Made by a program: the position numbers and the translations under genes
In this document: in pieces, positions 61,810-64,000 of the stretch
Position numbering within the stretch: the stretch's first letter is position 1
Layout of the letters: every line of letters begins with the position of its first letter
DNA from: Denitrobacterium detoxificans
Lineage (GTDB): Bacteria; Actinomycetota; Coriobacteriia; Coriobacteriales; Eggerthellaceae
DNA: 64,000 nt
Direction: 5' to 3'
NCBI RefSeq assembly: GCF_001643775.1
Contig: NZ_CP011402.1
Location: 2,382,251 to 2,446,250, forward strand
The notes under the pieces: model-generated
Told to the model about the DNA's origin: nothing
Databases searched by the model: none
The model's input: the letters and a program-made list of their open reading frames with translations, nothing else

Positions 61810-62139
61810 TTATTCACCGGCAAACCGACTGATTTGCGCACGACATGACGAAAGCACTTTACTATATTCCTGTTCCAATACGAACCCTTTTGCGAGAAAA
61901 ACAACGTCAAAGCCCTCCCAAGGCCCGCCGAGATCCCTGCAGACAGCTCGCATTCTACGTTTCGCAGCATTCCGCCAAACGGCATTGCCGGACTTTTTTC
62001 CGGCAATAAAAGCAACACGACCCTGTGGGTCGTGCTGATTCCTACCCTGGCTAACCAGAAGTGTGATGGAATGTGCGTTATAACGCTTTCCGTGTGCGAA
62101 TAAGTAGGATATCTCTGTGCTGGACTTAATAGTTTCCAA
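61810..62139 (-). CDS. rnpA: Ribonuclease P protein component
   Basis: About 109 residues. FIAGKKSGNAVWRNAAKRRMRAV is the RnpA central basic helix. It binds the RNase P RNA for 5' processing of tRNA precursors. The start is difficult: TTG at 62139 stands five bases after AGGGGAG (within the rpmH stop region); GTG at 62142 is also possible. Confidence 0.9.
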   Translation of the reverse strand: METIKSSTEISYLFAHGKRYNAHSITLLVSQGRNQHDPQGRVAFIAGKKSGNAVWRNAAKRRMRAVCRDLGGPWEGFDVVFLAKGFVLEQEYSKVLSSCRAQISRFAGE

Positions 62140-62150
62140 CACAACTCCCC

Positions 62151-62285
62151 TTAAACGCAAAGACGCTTGCGTCCCTTAGCACGGCGCGCGCGAAGAACAG
62201 CACGACCGCCCTTAGTGGACATACGAGCACGGAAGCCATGGCACTTAGCGCGCTTGCGCTTGTTCGGTTGATAGGTGCGCTTCAT
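62151..62285 (-). CDS. rpmH: 50S ribosomal protein L34
   Basis: A protein of 44 residues, starting [18 protein letters not shown] and ending KGRKRLCV, that is nearly identical to the family pattern. It is the first gene of the leftward set and lies next to the origin. AAAGGGAT precedes the ATG. Its TAA stop abuts the ribosome site of rnpA. Confidence 0.97.
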   Translation of the reverse strand: MKRTYQPNKRKRAKCHGFRARMSTKGGRAVLRARRAKGRKRLCV

Positions 62286-63026
62286 AGCTGTATCCCTTTC
62301 TTACTAGAGTAACTTCCAAAGAGTACGATGCGCGCGCGTATTAATCAACACCAAGCACACCTAATCCATATTTATCTCGGTAGAAAGTTTCCAGGGGAAT
62401 TCAGGAGTTGAAAACGGGGTTTTTCACCTTGAAAAGTGAGTTTTCCACAATTCTGAAAGTGGTGAAATGTGGAAAATAGTGAAAACTCCTGTTATCACTC
62501 GTACGGCATTGTGGAAAGTGCTGAGGAGAGTGCTTTGTCAAGTAGGAAAACCGCACTTTTTTACGTGTAAATCACCCTTCGAGCTGACCTTGGAAAATGC
62601 AATTTTATGCGTTTGACCTGGTATTTTATATGTCTTTGCACATCGAAAACAGGGTAGTTCACGCGTGAAAATATTTGTTTTCCCAGTTCGTTACAGTAAG
62701 GACGTCCTTTTTCGACAAACCCCGCTTCTAATTGATACTTGGTGGGTAGATTTCAACATTTCGAGCCAGTTTTTCCAAAAATGGATTCAGTTTTCAACTC
62801 TGGGTTTTCACCCGTTTTCAGGGTTTTCCACTTTTGTTGAACAAAATGTTGAAAACTTTGAATACCCCTTATCAACAACGTATTCAGTTTTCCTGAATAT
62901 TGAATACATCTGAAAACGGCTGTGAATTTGCAGGTAAAATGGCGCGGTTGTACAATTTCAGAGCTGAAAACCATTGAAAATCATGGAAAACAGCTTGAAT
63001 AGTTTTTTCAGTAATTAAGGGAAACA
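62286..63026. other. Probable left part of the replication origin
   Basis: 741 bases without a credible gene, AT-rich. DnaA-box-like sites: TTTTCCACA at 62441-62449, TGTGGAAAA at 62468-62476 and TGTGGAAAG at 62510-62518. TTTTCCACT at 62824-62832 and TTATCAACA at 62869-62877 also resemble boxes. Many GTTTTCAAC/GTTGAAAAC stretches sit at 62740-62900. The region between rpmH and the dnaA gene is the classic position. Exact DnaA affinity cannot be inferred. Confidence 0.7.
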
Positions 63027-63845
63027 GTGCCTGACCAGGGTGAATACATAGAAAACGAGGAGAACGAACGGGGTAATGAACCGTTCGATTACACGTTCGT
63101 GCACACCGTTGCACGCGTTGCCGTCTACGATGATTTGAAAATGGCTCCGCACGTAATTGAGATCGAACCGGCTCCCACGGCTGAATATATTGAAAAACTG
63201 GCCGATGTCATTACCGAACAATCTACTCGCAGAGGTGGAAAGATTCCCTATTCCGCTATCCGAGAGGTGTCGGAGAACTTCATCCACGCACGTTTCACGG
63301 AAGTAGTGGTTTCCATCCTCGATGGTGGAAACACGATTCGGTTCTGCGACCAAGGCCCTGGCATCAAGGACAAGACGAATGCCACGCGCCCCGGCTTCAC
63401 GTCGGCAATCGAGCCCATGAAGCACTACATTCGCGGCGTCGGTAGTGGATTGCCCCTGGTCAAGGAATACCTTACGTTCAGCAATGGCGAAATGACCATC
63501 GAAGACAACATGAACAATGGCTCAGTGGTAACGCTTAGCCTGAAGCAAGAGCCTTCCATTCCGCCGCAACCCGTCGCCCAGCCGGCCATTCCCGCTATGC
63601 CGAAGCCGGTAAGCGTTCCCATGATTCCCCTAAGCGATCGTGAGAAGATGGCGCTGGAGCTCTTCGCAAGCGAGGGCGCCCTGAGCGTAACCGAGTTCGT
63701 CAACCTGACTGGTCTCGGCAATTCCAGCGTTTTCAACCTCATGAAGAAGATGGAAGAGTACAACCTCATCGAGAAAACGCCAAACAAGAAACGTATGCTC
63801 ACCGACTACGGCGATGCCGTATGGCAGCAAATGCAGAACCAGTAA
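63027..63845 (+). CDS. GHKL ATPase-like / winged-helix protein at the origin
   Basis: A protein of 272 residues, GTG start with AAGGGAA upstream. Residues ~55-170 form a HATPase_c-like domain: N-box Glu83-Asn84, G1 motif DQGPGIKDK (Asp108), and G2 GVGSGLPLVKEY (137-147). A Pro-rich linker (~176-200) joins it to a winged helix at ~203-268 (SVTEFVNLTGLGNSSVFNLMKKMEEYNLIEKT). There is no histidine-kinase dimer domain. Anti-sigma kinases of the SpoIIAB/RsbW type have such an ATPase but not a C-terminal HTH. The gene lies between the two DnaA-box clusters and directly before the expected dnaA. I infer a sensor-regulator of replication genes; this is not proven. Confidence 0.7.
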   Translation: MPDQGEYIENEENERGNEPFDYTFVHTVARVAVYDDLKMAPHVIEIEPAPTAEYIEKLADVITEQSTRRGGKIPYSAIREVSENFIHARFTEVVVSILDGGNTIRFCDQGPGIKDKTNATRPGFTSAIEPMKHYIRGVGSGLPLVKEYLTFSNGEMTIEDNMNNGSVVTLSLKQEPSIPPQPVAQPAIPAMPKPVSVPMIPLSDREKMALELFASEGALSVTEFVNLTGLGNSSVFNLMKKMEEYNLIEKTPNKKRMLTDYGDAVWQQMQNQ

Positions 63846-63900
63846 CGCGTTAGAACCCCTGAATAAACCCCTCACACAGGCGGCAAGCCTGTTGAAAACA

Positions 63901-63960
63901 GTTTTCCACGTTTATGAAATACCAGGTCAGTAAGGTATTTCATAAACGGTTGTGGAAAAC
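63901..63960. promoter_or_regulatory. Long inverted repeat flanked by DnaA-box-like sites, upstream of dnaA
   Basis: GTTTATGAAATACC (63910-63923) and GGTATTTCATAAAC (63934-63947) are a perfect 14-bp pair around a ten-base loop. They are flanked by TTTTCCACG (63902-63910) and TGTGGAAAA (63951-63959), also inverted. A TATAGT -10-like box at 63984-63989 follows. Together they suit an autoregulated dnaA promoter or an origin element. Confidence 0.65.
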
Positions 63961-64000
63961 TAACACGCCAATACGCATTCTGATATAGTACCCAATGTGG

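Noticed and set aside
62658..62669. TTCACGCGTGAA as a further parS
   Set aside because: It has two extra central bases, which shifts the half-sites out of register with TTTCACGTGAAA.

Overview
The window reads as chromosome from an anaerobic, high-GC actinobacterium of the Coriobacteriia, most likely an Eggerthellaceae relative (Eggerthella, Slackia or Adlercreutzia type). The grounds are several Tat-exported molybdopterin oxidoreductases, flavin-dependent fumarate-reductase-like proteins, LuxR regulators with a multi-span membrane domain, a complete menaquinone operon, and the gene order rpmH-rnpA-yidD-yidC-jag-rsmG-parA-parB next to the origin. No species is claimed.

Region by region. 1-10.4 kb: the end of a fumarate-reductase-like flavoprotein, a 12-span LuxR regulator, a protein with two apparent winged-helix repeats, then a six-gene respiratory operon (molybdopterin catalytic subunit, four-cluster ferredoxin, NrfD/DmsC anchor, TorD chaperone, NapG-like and NapH-like proteins). 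10.5-18.9 kb: a VanX-type dipeptidase and a dmsABC operon with its own chaperone and a second DmsC anchor, divergent from a second membrane LuxR regulator; a near-perfect palindrome lies between the two. 18.9-31.8 kb: a segment bounded by fragments of initiator tRNA-fMet. It carries an AAA/DUF4143 ATPase, a helix-turn-helix protein and a phosphorelay set: solute-binding lipoprotein, two hybrid histidine kinases, a free HPt protein and a REC-GGDEF-EAL protein. An intact tRNA-fMet closes it.

32-43.9 kb: a YfcE-like phosphodiesterase, a DDAH-family hydrolase with an ArcD-like antiporter, and menF-menD-menH-menB-menEC, in which MenE and MenC are fused. A HAD phosphatase follows. 43.9-45 kb: two related palindromic mobile elements and tRNA-Gly(CCC). 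45-53 kb: a zinc ribbon, a huge M28-like protein that has lost most metal ligands, a membrane coiled-coil protein and a DinG-like exonuclease-helicase. 53-57.9 kb: ddl, rlmN, parB and parA.

57.9-64 kb: origin-proximal DNA. Eight parS sites lie within 2 kb, five of them spaced 213-242 bp apart, in a 1.2 kb stretch without genes. Then come rsmG, jag, yidC, yidD, rnpA and rpmH, all transcribed away from the origin, followed by AT-rich DNA with DnaA-box-like sites. A GHKL-ATPase/winged-helix gene and a DnaA-box-flanked palindrome come last; dnaA itself presumably starts just beyond the window.

Together, the menaquinone operon supplies the electron carrier used by the two molybdoenzyme systems, whose expression is probably set by the membrane LuxR sensors. 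The strongest candidates for undescribed biology are the GHKL-wHTH gene in the origin, the structured palindromic elements at 44 kb, the tRNA-fMet-bounded phosphorelay segment and the M28-derived pseudo-peptidase.
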